A DNA stretch of 64,000 nt from assembly GCF_009754945.1 (NCBI RefSeq), contig NZ_WPIN01000005.1:434001-498000 (forward strand). Direction: 5' to 3'. Positions 6,502 through 15,843 of this stretch are shown here, piece by piece; the stretch's first letter is position 1; every line of letters begins with the position of its first letter. A model generated the notes under the pieces. It saw nothing but the letters and a program-made list of their open reading frames with translations. It was not told where the DNA came from and searched no databases. The stretch is from Spirosoma arboris. Its GTDB lineage: Bacteria; Bacteroidota; Bacteroidia; Cytophagales; Spirosomataceae. Both the position numbers and the translations under genes were made by a program.

Positions 6502-8445
6502 TCACCTTATTAATAACACGGCACCGGTACGAACAGTTTTCATCCCAGTAAGGTCAATGACCTCAACGCGATACATATACTGGCCTGTTAGCGCATCCTG
6601 GCCTTTAACTTTACCATCCCATCCCTGGTTTTTATCGGTCGTTTCATAAATGACCTCTCCCCAGCGATCATACATAATCAGCTTAAACTGATCAAAATAA
6701 ACTCCTTTTACTACAAATGTATCATTCTGCGTATCATTGTTAGGCGTAAAGGCATCAGGCACCCAAATTTTAGCCTCACGACGGAACGTATAAAAATTTG
6801 AATAACTGACTGCTCCATTCTCAGAAATAACAATGATCCGGTATTTCTGTGATTGCATATCCAGATCTGTAGCACTCAAATCGTAGTGTGTATTGACCCC
6901 AATATTTGTGATTTCTTGCCTGGTATTATTCACAGAGTCGACCACCTCGATAATGTAATTCCCTATTTTTTCGGGTGTAAAAGGCGACTCAGCAGTCCAG
7001 TCGATGCCTGTAGGTGATTTGGAGGATAAAAATACAGTACAGACTGGACTCGATGGGGGCGAACTTAGTCCACAATTACTTAGGTAAGTCACCTCGTAGC
7101 AATACGAAGCTGCCGATGCGTCGGCTGTACTATCTGTGAATGTATTCTTGTTAGCAACGGTTGCTATTTGCTGAAACGTACCTGAAGGGCCACTGGCACG
7201 ACTAATAACGAGGGTATAGCTAGCTGATGCCCCTGTAGCAGGTAATGAAGTCAATAAATGTGGGTGATTATCTTCAATCGATACAACCGTGCTGCCTAAG
7301 TCTCCGGGCAATTCGCCATTGATACCCAACACACAGGTAGGTGCTGACGTAATAACAGTTTGAGCAGTTCCCGCAATAGTCGCTTCAAGAGTATAGCAGT
7401 ATTGCACACCACAGGTAATATTATTGGCATCACTATAGCTACTGGTAGCTCTATTTGTCTGCGTATTTACAGGAAGGCCATTTTTATAGATTACGTATTT
7501 TCTAAATTGCGTTGTTGCCGATATCGTTCCTGCATAAGGTTGCCAGCTTAGGTTATTTTGCTTATTCACAGCTTTGGCATCCACTACCAGGCTGCACACT
7601 TCGTCGGATATTAGTGGAGTACTATTACAGGCATCCTGGGTCTGAACCTGGAAACATTGTACCTGTTTGGCATCGGTCTGAACTGTGAATATCCCAGCCC
7701 CTGTACCGTTCTGTCCTGTTGCGGTGTAGGTGCCATTTACCTTTTGGTACAACTGTATTGAGGAGCCGGTGCTAGCCTGGTATGTAATCTCAATCGAATT
7801 ATCGCTGGTTGTTTTTAAGGCCGTGATTAAAGGTTGCGATGAATTTGCTGAAACCGTTATAGGAGCCGCTTGCGTTATCGTTGACCGGCAGCTAGCCGGC
7901 GCATTATAAATACCTTGCAATGTTATCGTATATGTACCCGCATTCGTGTAGGTATGAGCCAGTTCAAGAGCCATTTCAGCGCGCGTTTTTTGCTCCCGCA
8001 CACCATCTCCCCAATAAACTTCGTACAAATCGTATTGCCCTAACGTTGAGGCATCTGGAACGATCATGGCTCTGCGTCCAGAACAAGCCCTAGCCGTAAA
8101 TGTCACCTGATCGACGGGAAGTACAGTGACTTCTTTACAGAAAATAGTGCCCGTTCCAACACCGTTACCACTTCCTCCCTGTATAATTGTATAGGTGCCA
8201 GGTTGCGAATAGGTGAAGCTTGTTGTTGAAGACAGCGCTACTTTATCAATTGAACTCTTGCCGTCATACTGAAAATTATAACCGGCACTAATTATTGTGG
8301 ATGGAGCATTGACAGTAACCGGAGTACCGACGCAGATTTTATCTTTAGAAACCGAAAAATTACCGGGAAATAGTGGGTTTATACAGGCATTTTGGGCTTG
8401 TGCGGCACGCGATCCGCAGATGAGAAATAATCCCAATAGAGCCAT
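6502..8445 (-). CDS. Secreted protein with T9SS type B (CHU_C) C-terminal sorting domain
   Basis: A large secreted protein, 647 aa from the ATG at 8445, which gives a clean signal peptide (MALLGLFLICGSRAAQAQ). A longer frame starts 23 codons upstream. The middle consists of Ig/PKD- and fibronectin-like repeats (HTYTNAGTYTITLQG is a PKD-type strand). The last 89 residues form the gliding-motility-associated C-terminal domain: VPDAFTPNND near its start, then YDRWGEVIYET and GWDG. This domain is recognised by the type IX secretion system, whose core genes lie at 20-33 kb in this window. No catalytic domain was recognised, so an adhesin or surface-structure role is inferred. Confidence 0.88.
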   Translation of the reverse strand: MALLGLFLICGSRAAQAQNACINPLFPGNFSVSKDKICVGTPVTVNAPSTIISAGYNFQYDGKSSIDKVALSSTTSFTYSQPGTYTIIQGGSGNGVGTGTIFCKEVTVLPVDQVTFTARACSGRRAMIVPDASTLGQYDLYEVYWGDGVREQKTRAEMALELAHTYTNAGTYTITLQGIYNAPASCRSTITQAAPITVSANSSQPLITALKTTSDNSIEITYQASTGSSIQLYQKVNGTYTATGQNGTGAGIFTVQTDAKQVQCFQVQTQDACNSTPLISDEVCSLVVDAKAVNKQNNLSWQPYAGTISATTQFRKYVIYKNGLPVNTQTNRATSSYSDANNITCGVQYCYTLEATIAGTAQTVITSAPTCVLGINGELPGDLGSTVVSIEDNHPHLLTSLPATGASASYTLVISRASGPSGTFQQIATVANKNTFTDSTADASAASYCYEVTYLSNCGLSSPPSSPVCTVFLSSKSPTGIDWTAESPFTPEKIGNYIIEVVDSVNNTRQEITNIGVNTHYDLSATDLDMQSQKYRIIVISENGAVSYSNFYTFRREAKIWVPDAFTPNNDTQNDTFVVKGVYFDQFKLIMYDRWGEVIYETTDKNQGWDGKVKGQDALTGQYMYRVEVIDLTGMKTVRTGAVLLIR

Positions 8446-8726
8446 AGTTTTCCAACAAGCCAACAAATCGGCTTTCGCCCCACTATCAATCAGCCACAAT
8501 CGTAAAATTCGCACAGAGGGTTCTTTTTTATCGTTCTTCGATTATACTATTCCTATGCCTGAAAACGGATCGATAGACATTTTCGCATCCGGCGAAACGT
8601 ATCTTTCTTAAAATCAGTTTTCAGATTACCTGAGGGTAGGTAGTTGCGCTGACGATCTGAACAGTCACCAAACCGACCAACAAATATACTTTATATACTT
8701 TTACTGGCACGCATAGACTAAAAAAG
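8446..8726. other. Divergent gap before ribBA
   Basis: I see no gene and no riboswitch-like (FMN) fold that I could recognise. An AT-rich stretch at about 8685-8700 (TATACTTT repeated) may hold the ribBA promoter, but no clean -33/-7 pair was found. Confidence 0.3.
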
Positions 8727-10034
8727 ATGAGCAATAATAGTACCAACTCTGAAACCACTGGGCCTCAATCCCGCGCTGGTGAAGAGTTAAACCAGACTGA
8801 CATAGCACCTATTCGGCTGGACCGTATTGAAGAAGCTATTGCCGATATTAAGGCAGGCAAAATTGTGATCGTAGTTGATGACGAAGATCGGGAAAATGAG
8901 GGAGATATGATCTGTGCCGCCGAAATGGTTACGCCAGAAATGGTCAATTTCATGGTACGTGAGGCCCGTGGCCTTATGTGTGTTCCGCTCACACACGAAC
9001 GATGCGAGGAATTAGGCCTGGATATGATGGTGACCAGTAATACATCCGTACATACAACGCCTTTTACGGTTTCGGTCGATTTACTGGGTCGTGGCTGCAC
9101 AACAGGTATATCGGCGTCTGACCGCTCGAAAACGATTCAGGCACTGGTAGACCCAACCACCACGCCGGATGATCTGGGACGCCCCGGTCATATTTTTCCG
9201 CTTCGGTCAGTAGAGGGTGGCGTTATTCGTCGGGCAGGCCATACCGAAGCCGCCGTCGATCTGGCTAGAATGGCGGGTCTGTCGCCGGCAGGTGTATTGA
9301 TTGAAGTGCTAAACGAAGATGGTACCATGGCCCGACTGCCCCAACTACGGGTGATGGCTGATCGCTTTGGGATGAAACTCGTTAGCATTCAGGACCTGAT
9401 CGAATACCGGCTTCGTACAGAAACTCTGATCCATCGGGAAATCGGCGTCGATATGCCCACCGAATGGGGGCACTTCGACCTGATTGCCTACAAGCAAAGT
9501 AATACAGGCGATACGCACCTGGCACTTATTAAAGGCACCTGGGAGCCTAACGAACCGGTGCTGGTACGTGTGCACTCCTCCTGTGTTACGGGCGATATTT
9601 TCGGTTCCTGCCGTTGCGATTGTGGAGCTCAACTGCATGCGTCCATGAAAATGGTCGAAGCCGAAGGCAAGGGGGTAATTGTTTACATGTTTCAGGAAGG
9701 GCGTGGCATTGGCTTGATGAATAAACTGAAAGCCTACAAACTTCAGGAGATGGGTCGCGATACAGTCGAAGCGAACCTGGAACTGGGTTTACCGATGGAT
9801 GCCCGCGACTATGGCATTGGTGCCCAAATCCTGCGCGATCTGGGCATTCGCAAACTACGGCTCATTTCGAACAATCCTAAAAAACGAGCTGGTTTGATGG
9901 GCTATGGACTGGAAATTATTGACACAGTACCTATTGAGATTCCATCCAATCCGCACAATGTACGCTACCTGCAAACCAAGCGCGATAAGATGGGACATAC
10001 AATTATGAATGAGCCCGTTAACGAAGAACAATAG
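8727..10034 (+). CDS. ribBA: Bifunctional 3,4-dihydroxy-2-butanone-4-phosphate synthase / GTP cyclohydrolase II
   Basis: A 435-aa fusion catalysing the two entry reactions of riboflavin synthesis. The N-terminal RibB half carries DDEDRENEGD at residues 51-60 (acidic metal-binding loop) and the later RxGHTEA motif. The C-terminal RibA half carries the zinc ligands in GSCRCDCGAQ and the GTP-binding GRGIGL. The N-terminus has about 25 extra polar residues before the RibB fold. No other rib gene is adjacent, as is common where riboflavin genes are scattered. Confidence 0.97.
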   Translation: MSNNSTNSETTGPQSRAGEELNQTDIAPIRLDRIEEAIADIKAGKIVIVVDDEDRENEGDMICAAEMVTPEMVNFMVREARGLMCVPLTHERCEELGLDMMVTSNTSVHTTPFTVSVDLLGRGCTTGISASDRSKTIQALVDPTTTPDDLGRPGHIFPLRSVEGGVIRRAGHTEAAVDLARMAGLSPAGVLIEVLNEDGTMARLPQLRVMADRFGMKLVSIQDLIEYRLRTETLIHREIGVDMPTEWGHFDLIAYKQSNTGDTHLALIKGTWEPNEPVLVRVHSSCVTGDIFGSCRCDCGAQLHASMKMVEAEGKGVIVYMFQEGRGIGLMNKLKAYKLQEMGRDTVEANLELGLPMDARDYGIGAQILRDLGIRKLRLISNNPKKRAGLMGYGLEIIDTVPIEIPSNPHNVRYLQTKRDKMGHTIMNEPVNEEQ

Positions 10035-10038
10035 CGAA

Positions 10039-10130
10039 GCTGGTAAGTTGTAAGTTTTTAAGTAGTAAGTTATTGAAGCCACATATGCGTCAGCTACTTA
10101 CCACTTTCTAACTTACTACTTAAAAACTTA
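10039..10130. repeat. Inverted repeat with 7-8-base TAAG periodicity between ribBA and trxA
   Basis: A perfect 22-bp arm pair: 10051-10072 and 10109-10130, loop 36 bases. The left side has TAAG starting at 10044, 10051, 10059 and 10066, i.e. spacings of 7, 8 and 7. It lies between two co-directional genes and ends 13 bases before the trxA start, with no T tract. Confidence 0.9.
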
Positions 10131-10143
10131 TGACTCATCAACC

Positions 10144-10449
10144 ATGAACAAGCAATCATTTAAAGACCTCATCCAGGGCGATAAGCCTGTACTGGTCGAT
10201 TTTTATGCAGATTGGTGTGGCCCCTGTAAACAGCAGGCTCCTATCCTGAAACAACTTACTGAACGTGCTGGCGACAAGGTCCGGGTTATTAAAATTGACG
10301 TAGACAAGGCGCAGGCAGCAGCTCAACAATATCAGATTCGGAGCATTCCGACGATGATTATGTTTAAAGAGGGCAAGATTGTCTGGCGACAATCGGGCGT
10401 TCAGCCACTACATACCCTGGAAGGGCTGGTAAAACAATTTGGCGCTTAA
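10144..10449 (+). CDS. trxA: Thioredoxin
   Basis: A 101-aa thioredoxin fold with the redox motif WCGPC at residues 24-28 and the conserved cis-proline segment SIPTMI. It has no signal peptide, so it acts in the cytoplasm reducing disulfides. Length is normal for the family. It converges on the epimerase gene across a shared hairpin. Confidence 0.95.
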   Translation: MNKQSFKDLIQGDKPVLVDFYADWCGPCKQQAPILKQLTERAGDKVRVIKIDVDKAQAAAQQYQIRSIPTMIMFKEGKIVWRQSGVQPLHTLEGLVKQFGA

Positions 10450-10470
10450 TCAGTCGATTACTGGATCAAC

Positions 10471-10504
10471 ATAAACGGGCGGGATGAGAATCTCGCCCGT
10501 TTAT
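10471..10504. terminator. Hairpin between trxA and the epimerase gene
   Basis: ATAAACGGGCG (10471-10481) pairs with CGCCCGTTTAT (10494-10504). The right arm includes the stop codon of the epimerase gene. It lacks a long T run but sits between convergent ends. Confidence 0.65.
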
Positions 10505-11772
10505 GCTGTAGTAAGCAACTTATCGAGCCGTCGAATCGACTGTACTACCGAGCGAACGGTATGGTAGTTGATTTTCCAGGAGTGACTCATATGTGTCCAG
10601 ATCGGAATGCCCTGTCGGGTCATGAGTGGCCACCATTCGCCCACCGGATGATTGATCATTTTATCCATCACGAATCGGTGAACATTTGCATAGGCATTCC
10701 AATAGATTTCATCACCGAAAATTCGATAGGCGTCTAAAAAGCCAATCAGCACTTCGGCCTGCTGCCAAAACTCCTTCTCGCGGTCGTATACTTCGCCACT
10801 ATGCGAACCTTCTACAAATACCCCTCCATGCTCCCAATCTACGCCGTTTGTAACCGCATGAACAAATGGTTTTAGCAATTGATCGTGGTAGGCATCATAG
10901 GGAATAGCTAGTATATCCAGGGCGTGAATCAGAAGCCAGGCAAACTCGCCATTGTGACCATAACTCGTGTTATCTTCGGCTTCCCGCTTGACTCCATCCT
11001 CTGTAAACCGATCCCAGCCCCAAATAACATCGAACTTTATTTGAGGAGCTACCCGCCAATCGGCCCAAAACTGCGGCACGCCAGTTCCATAGATTGGGTG
11101 CATAATTTTCGTAACCAGAAGGTCGATCACTTCCAATAATTTCCGACGATGAATTGGCTGCTGTGTACCTTCGTACAAGGTTGTAAATGCCTCCATCAAA
11201 TGCATATGTGCATCCAGCGTTTTACGATCTCCCCCAGCAGCGCCCGGTCCTTTTAGCGTCCAGTCACGGTGAAACATCTCGAAATAGCCTCCATAGCACG
11301 TATCTGCTGCATATTTCTGCAACAGATCGAAAACCTTCTGGGCATACTCAATACCGCGATTATCGCCCGTTGCCAGTGTATATTCACTCAGACAATAAAT
11401 TGCAAAGCTTTGACCATACACGATCTTCTGATCGATTAGCACCTCCCCTTTTCGGTTAGTCATCCAGTAAAATCCGCCATGTTCCTGATCCCACATATTG
11501 GTCAGCAGGTACTCGACACCATGACGGGCAAGGTCAGCTAATTCACCATCTCCATAGCCAGCTCTGTGGGCCGATGAATAGGTATAAATGGAGCGAGTCT
11601 GGGCAATAAGTGATTTCTCATCTTCGCCTGAATCATTTCCGTATTGATCAAAGTGGGTAATAAAGCCTCCATTGACACGATCGGCGGCTCGCTGAGTCCA
11701 AAAAGGAAGTAACTCTTTGGTCAGATGGTCATGTAGTTCCTGACGATACTGTTGTAGGGTTTCGTTAGTCAT
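10501..11772 (-). CDS. AGE-family epimerase (N-acylglucosamine / cellobiose 2-epimerase type)
   Basis: A 423-aa (alpha/alpha)6-barrel protein of the N-acylglucosamine 2-epimerase superfamily, which epimerises sugars at C2 or isomerises aldoses and ketoses. Supporting motifs are GGFYWMTNRKG, YGQSFAIYCLSEY, a His-containing LDAHMHLMEAF, SYGHNGEFAWLL and a C-terminal WKINYHTVR. The central His motif and the C-terminal His match catalytic positions of the family. The ATG at 11772 overlaps the end of the upstream kinase gene by eight bases (ATGACTAA), so the two are translationally coupled. The substrate could be free sugar, cellobiose or mannose; the sequence does not decide. Confidence 0.85.
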   Translation of the reverse strand: MTNETLQQYRQELHDHLTKELLPFWTQRAADRVNGGFITHFDQYGNDSGEDEKSLIAQTRSIYTYSSAHRAGYGDGELADLARHGVEYLLTNMWDQEHGGFYWMTNRKGEVLIDQKIVYGQSFAIYCLSEYTLATGDNRGIEYAQKVFDLLQKYAADTCYGGYFEMFHRDWTLKGPGAAGGDRKTLDAHMHLMEAFTTLYEGTQQPIHRRKLLEVIDLLVTKIMHPIYGTGVPQFWADWRVAPQIKFDVIWGWDRFTEDGVKREAEDNTSYGHNGEFAWLLIHALDILAIPYDAYHDQLLKPFVHAVTNGVDWEHGGVFVEGSHSGEVYDREKEFWQQAEVLIGFLDAYRIFGDEIYWNAYANVHRFVMDKMINHPVGEWWPLMTRQGIPIWTHMSHSWKINYHTVRSVVQSIRRLDKLLTTA

Positions 11773-12778
11773 TAGAATGGTCGATTGAATGCAGGGCAAG
11801 GATTTCAGATAGGCTGGCGGTGCCGGTTTGATTTAGTTTCTGAACCGTTACAGCTGCCGCCAGGTTAGCTATTGTAAGGGCTTGTTGGGGCGTAGCGCCA
11901 GCACCTATGCAAGCTGCCCAAGTGGCAACAACGGTGTCGCCTGCGCCAACAGTATCAAGTTCGCCCTGTAGCGAAAGACCTTCCACTAGTTGCGTTTCGT
12001 AATCATCCAGATACAGAATTCCGGCCTGACCACGTGTAATCAACAATGGGCCACCACTCTGTTCGCGAAATAGATTTCCCTGTCGAACGCACCAGTCCAA
12101 GTCAGGATGTTCGGGCGATTCTATCGACAGAAACTTAGCCAGTTCAGCCGTATTTACTTTCAGCGTAGCTCGTTGAATCAGCTTTCCTACATCCCGCATA
12201 TCGACCAGAAAACGAACCTTTGGAAATCGGGCCATCAACGCATTTAGCATGGTAACTCGGTTTTCGGTGAGTAATGGGTTGGCAAATTGCTGGTTAATGA
12301 TCAGCACATCCAGCTCGCCAAGCGCCTGTTCCAATCCGATGATCACATCCGAAAAAACAGCCTCATCCAGTTTATTGGCAATACCGAAATCAATCCGATT
12401 AGCCTCTTTCCCGCTTTGGTTCGGCTTGGTGTACAAGCATGTATCCCAATCGCTATTGAGCACCTGTAGATATTGGGTTTGCACGCCCAGCGAACGGAAT
12501 AAATACTGCATTTCCCTACCATATAAGTCATTGCCTACGCAGCCAATGGCTTGAATATTTGAAACGCCTAAAGCGACCAGATTCTGAACGACATTTCCAG
12601 CCGCTCCCAGAAACGCACGGGGTTTACTGCCCCAAAACACTTCCAGGTCGGTTTCCAGGGAAATTTCACCAGTTTTAGTTTGTAGCGTAAAATAAAGATC
12701 AATGGCAAAGTCGCCGATAACGCCCACCTTTAGGGAAGTAAAGCGTTGGAAAACTGTTTTGATATCTGTACTTGTCAT
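11765..12778 (-). CDS. PfkB-family carbohydrate kinase (heptose-kinase/RfaE N-domain-like)
   Basis: A 337-aa ribokinase-fold sugar kinase. GDFAIDLYF near the N-terminus, GAAGNVVQNLVALG as signature 1, and DTVGAGDTVVATWAA as signature 2 with the catalytic Asp. The spacing resembles the kinase domain of HldE/RfaE, but no nucleotidyltransferase domain follows. The start was set at the ATG at 12778; an ATG eleven codons upstream is also open. Coupling to the epimerase gene suggests sequential steps: sugar epimerisation or isomerisation plus phosphorylation. The actual sugar is unknown. Confidence 0.82.
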   Translation of the reverse strand: MTSTDIKTVFQRFTSLKVGVIGDFAIDLYFTLQTKTGEISLETDLEVFWGSKPRAFLGAAGNVVQNLVALGVSNIQAIGCVGNDLYGREMQYLFRSLGVQTQYLQVLNSDWDTCLYTKPNQSGKEANRIDFGIANKLDEAVFSDVIIGLEQALGELDVLIINQQFANPLLTENRVTMLNALMARFPKVRFLVDMRDVGKLIQRATLKVNTAELAKFLSIESPEHPDLDWCVRQGNLFREQSGGPLLITRGQAGILYLDDYETQLVEGLSLQGELDTVGAGDTVVATWAACIGAGATPQQALTIANLAAAVTVQKLNQTGTASLSEILALHSIDHSND

Positions 12779-12853
12779 TAACTCGTAGTAGGATTCCGTA
12801 ATTAGACACAAAACCCGTTACTATGGGCTAGCTACTCACTAGTTTATTTTTAG

Positions 12854-12908
12854 TATAAGCCAATCTATACGCCATTTCTTTGGGAAGTGGCATATGGATT
12901 GGCTTATA
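12854..12908. repeat. Inverted repeat upstream of the methyltransferase gene
   Basis: TATAAGCCAATC (12854-12865) pairs perfectly with GATTGGCTTATA (12897-12908). The pairing continues inward with two mismatches to GCCA/TGGC. It lies in the divergent gap between the PfkB kinase and the methyltransferase, just upstream of a -7 box, so it could be an operator or an element of the repeat class described in the findings. Confidence 0.7.
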
Positions 12909-12927
12909 TACTTCCGTTTGTTGTCTT

Positions 12928-12935
12928 TATCTTTG
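12928..12935 (+). promoter_or_regulatory. Candidate -7 box for the methyltransferase gene
   Basis: TATCTTTG matches TAnnTTTG exactly, 44 bases before the ATG at 12979. A well-spaced -33 element was not found; an inverted repeat ends 19 bases upstream. Confidence 0.5.
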
Positions 12936-12978
12936 GAGCCCGGCTTTGTCGCCTACTGGCTTAAATCTGGACTTTACT

Positions 12979-14040
12979 ATGCTCCCTATAACCCAACCCG
13001 ACCTTGCTCCCATTACGCGCCACTTACGGGCGATGTTTGGCTCCAGACTATTAATTGCAGCTGTCTATCATTTACATGTATTTGAGGAACTAAGTAATGG
13101 GCCTCTCTCCATAGAGGAATTACGCGATCGGCTCCAATTGAATGAACGTCCAGCTATGGTGTTATTTCCAGCTCTCTGCGCTATGGAACTACTCGCGTAT
13201 AATGAAACAGGTCAACTTTACATTACGGAATTAGGGCATTATTTGACCCAAAATCAGACGCCTAATATAAGCGGGTATATTGGTCTGGAACAAGGCGATC
13301 CCGGGGTTATCGAGATGGCGCTTCGGCTCAAAAACGACGGCCCGCTTCAGGCCCCTGAGGGTATTTCCTTCGTAAAAGAAGGCGAAGGCCCCTCCCCTAT
13401 GGACGATCCTGAACTGGCCCGGATGTTAACACTTGGCCTGGCAGGACGCGCCCGCCATCTTTCGCCCCTTGTCGCTAGAAACCTATCCAAACGGGAAGGG
13501 CACTTACTGGATGTAGCTGGCGGTACAGGATTTTACACCTATGAATGGCTGCTGGCTAATCCAAACTCAACGGCCACTCTCCTGGACCGGCCTGCAGTAC
13601 TCACCGTTGCTGCCGAATTACTAGATGAATTCACTCAAAGTGAACGCCCAGGTGCAGCAGGCATAAAAGAAAGGGTAACTTTTTTGGCGGGTGACATGCT
13701 AACCGACGATCTTCCGAAGACAGATATTCTTCTGGCAGCCAGCCTTTTCCACGATTGGCCAACACCCATCTGTCAACTGTTGGCCAATCGCTTTACCGCA
13801 GCCCTACGCCCTGGTGGTGAGTTATGGGTTCACGATGCGTTCCTGAATGATGACTTGGATGGTCCATTGGCTGTCACGGATTATTCGGCACAACTCTTCT
13901 GGAATACGAAAGGTCGTTGCTACAGCCGCGCCGAATACCGGAATTGGTTCACCGAAGCTGGCTTAGAATCAACTCCGGTAAATATTCCGACGCAGATGGA
14001 CTATGGATTGATCTGGGCTACAAAATCTGTCGATCGTTAG
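12979..14040 (+). CDS. SAM-dependent O-methyltransferase (COMT-like, methyltransferase_2 family)
   Basis: 353 aa. An N-terminal winged-helix dimerisation domain (about residues 15-100) precedes a Rossmann methyltransferase domain. Motif I is LLDVAGGTGFYTYEW, an Asp-containing LLDRPAVL follows, and FHDWP carries the general-base His of plant COMT-type O-methyltransferases. The open frame extends 33 codons upstream, but that part would be translated from the promoter box, so the ATG at 12979 is preferred. Relatives methylate hydroxyls of polyketide or aromatic compounds. No biosynthetic cluster surrounds it, so the substrate is unknown. Confidence 0.85.
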   Translation: MLPITQPDLAPITRHLRAMFGSRLLIAAVYHLHVFEELSNGPLSIEELRDRLQLNERPAMVLFPALCAMELLAYNETGQLYITELGHYLTQNQTPNISGYIGLEQGDPGVIEMALRLKNDGPLQAPEGISFVKEGEGPSPMDDPELARMLTLGLAGRARHLSPLVARNLSKREGHLLDVAGGTGFYTYEWLLANPNSTATLLDRPAVLTVAAELLDEFTQSERPGAAGIKERVTFLAGDMLTDDLPKTDILLAASLFHDWPTPICQLLANRFTAALRPGGELWVHDAFLNDDLDGPLAVTDYSAQLFWNTKGRCYSRAEYRNWFTEAGLESTPVNIPTQMDYGLIWATKSVDR

Positions 14041-14075
14041 CTTGAATATACTAACGGCAGGCCCGCCACAAGCAT

Positions 14076-15302
14076 TTATTTTATTGAAACTAAGTCTGTG
14101 TGCAACAGTCGAATGGCTAATTGATTTAACTGTTGTTCTGATCCTTGCAGATGAAACGTGGTATGCCGATGCTGGCGCTTAGCAGCGGGAGCCAGATTGG
14201 CCGCTGGCGACGATGATTCCAACTCATAAAAATGGCCCATTTGCGGCTGACCCGGTTTCATAGGACCGTCATTATAAGCGTTAATGACATCGCCCGAATA
14301 AGGATCTTTTTGATGCTCCCAAGCCGAGTTGACATACAGATGGTCCTGCGGGTCGAAGTCATAGGTTACCAGCGTCAGGGTTTTAGTGGCTGAGTCATAG
14401 CTCCCAATCCAATTCGTAACCCGTGCTGGAGAAACGCCAATTTTACTACGGTACTTCGCATCTGCTTTAAACAATGCAGCTGTTTTTCCCATCTTCAATC
14501 GATCAGCCGGGACTTTCCCAAAGTAGGAATCATTGACTGGTTGACCAGCACCTTCTCGATACGGCACGATGATCATGGATTCAGGCGATGCATTCATCAT
14601 ACCCAAAATCCAGATAGATGGCATTCCAGTTTGATCTGTCCAGGCTTGTTTTCCCTTGTTTGTAATTACGTTATCGGACTGAATACCAACTACCTTGAGT
14701 GAATCCGTATTAACTGCCAATTGCCGCATAATCTCTGCCTTATCCAAGAGTTTAACCGTTCGTTCAATACCGATGTCAAATCGAGTTCCGGTATAATTGG
14801 TCAACGATACATTCCGCGAAAATGTAGCAGAAGTCTTAGTGGTATTAGTGGTTTCAAACGGTTCTGAATCAATAGCGGCTGGTGTCTGCCAATGATCACC
14901 ATCAAATGGATCGCCTTTTTTGAAATATAGTGCGTATTGCCCACCCTCTGGTCCTAACCAGAAACGGTCTTCCCCACCAAACGCATTCATATGCGGTAGA
15001 AGTTTGCCAGACTTTATCAGCTCGTAGTTGATCCAACCATAACTAGCTTCTCCATCGGCAGTCGTTGTCATTACACGCCCTTGATAAGCTGGGCAGATTA
15101 AGGCACGAGCATTTCCTAATTCTAATTCAACTAAATCGGAATGATGCTGCTGTAAGAACTGCCGGTCTTTAGCGTACATATTTGCGGTTAAAGTTTGGGA
15201 GATTGAATCGGTAGAAGGTATTTGACCGTCGTTTGTTTCGGCTTTTCGACCAGAGCAAGCGACCATTAAACCGCTAAAAATTAAGACGATAATTTTGTTC
15301 AT
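14076..15302 (-). CDS. Lipoprotein of unknown function with galactose-mutarotase-like features
   Basis: 408 aa from the ATG at 15302 (MNKIIVLIFSGLMVACSG), which has a lipobox ending at Cys17; a frame six codons longer exists. The body is beta-rich. GGEDRFWLGPEGGQYALYF near residue 115 and SAWEHQKDPYSGDVINAYNDGP near residue 320 recall aldose-1-epimerase/mutarotase-like folds. I believe it belongs to a Bacteroidota DUF family (possibly DUF6786), but this is uncertain. A periplasmic or outer-membrane sugar-related role is inferred. It starts 79 bases from a divergent GNAT gene. Confidence 0.65.
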   Translation of the reverse strand: MNKIIVLIFSGLMVACSGRKAETNDGQIPSTDSISQTLTANMYAKDRQFLQQHHSDLVELELGNARALICPAYQGRVMTTTADGEASYGWINYELIKSGKLLPHMNAFGGEDRFWLGPEGGQYALYFKKGDPFDGDHWQTPAAIDSEPFETTNTTKTSATFSRNVSLTNYTGTRFDIGIERTVKLLDKAEIMRQLAVNTDSLKVVGIQSDNVITNKGKQAWTDQTGMPSIWILGMMNASPESMIIVPYREGAGQPVNDSYFGKVPADRLKMGKTAALFKADAKYRSKIGVSPARVTNWIGSYDSATKTLTLVTYDFDPQDHLYVNSAWEHQKDPYSGDVINAYNDGPMKPGQPQMGHFYELESSSPAANLAPAAKRQHRHTTFHLQGSEQQLNQLAIRLLHTDLVSIK

Positions 15303-15381
15303 GAGAAATTCAACGAGCAATCTGAAAAATACTGAACTTGAACAGCCATTTTCGTAGCTACACGTATCCCTATAAATTACA

Positions 15382-15843
15382 GTGACGTCCCAATCTACTT
15401 TCGCAAATGCTATACAAATCAGAACTGCGACTCCATCCGATGCACAAACTATTTATAATTTTTTGTGCGAATTGGAGGAAATAGAGTTAGATCAAACAGC
15501 CTTCTATACCATTTATCAACAGAATCTTGTCAATCCAGCCATCTATTACTTAGTAGCAGAAAGGTATGACGAGGTTGTCGGCTTCGTGAGTTGTCATGCT
15601 CAATACTTGTTGCATCATTGTGGTAAAGTGGGCGAAATTCAAGAGTTATATGTCCGCCCCGACGCTCGTAATCAACGTATCGGTCAGGCACTTGTGGCCG
15701 AGCTGAGTGCATTGGCCGTCCGGGAGAAGTTTATCAATCTGGAAGTGACCACCAATCAAAAACGCCTGGATACGGTTCGCTTTTACGAACGCGAATTTTT
15801 CAACAAAACACACATCAAACTAGTCAAACCCATTCAATTCTAA
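15382..15843 (+). CDS. GNAT-family N-acetyltransferase
   Basis: 153 aa. Begins IQIRTATPSDAQTI, a normal GNAT beta-1/alpha-1. The acetyl-CoA pyrophosphate loop is in VRPDARNQRIGQALVAEL (R/Q-x-x-G-x-A form). The frame has no in-frame ATG near its 5' end, so the GTG at 15382 is the likely start. Its stop overlaps the next start as TAATG (15841-15845), implying translational coupling with the serine hydrolase. The acceptor is unknown. Confidence 0.82.
   Translation: MTSQSTFANAIQIRTATPSDAQTIYNFLCELEEIELDQTAFYTIYQQNLVNPAIYYLVAERYDEVVGFVSCHAQYLLHHCGKVGEIQELYVRPDARNQRIGQALVAELSALAVREKFINLEVTTNQKRLDTVRFYEREFFNKTHIKLVKPIQF

Noticed and set aside
8446..8726. An FMN riboswitch before ribBA
   Set aside because: I looked for the conserved FMN-element stems and did not see them.
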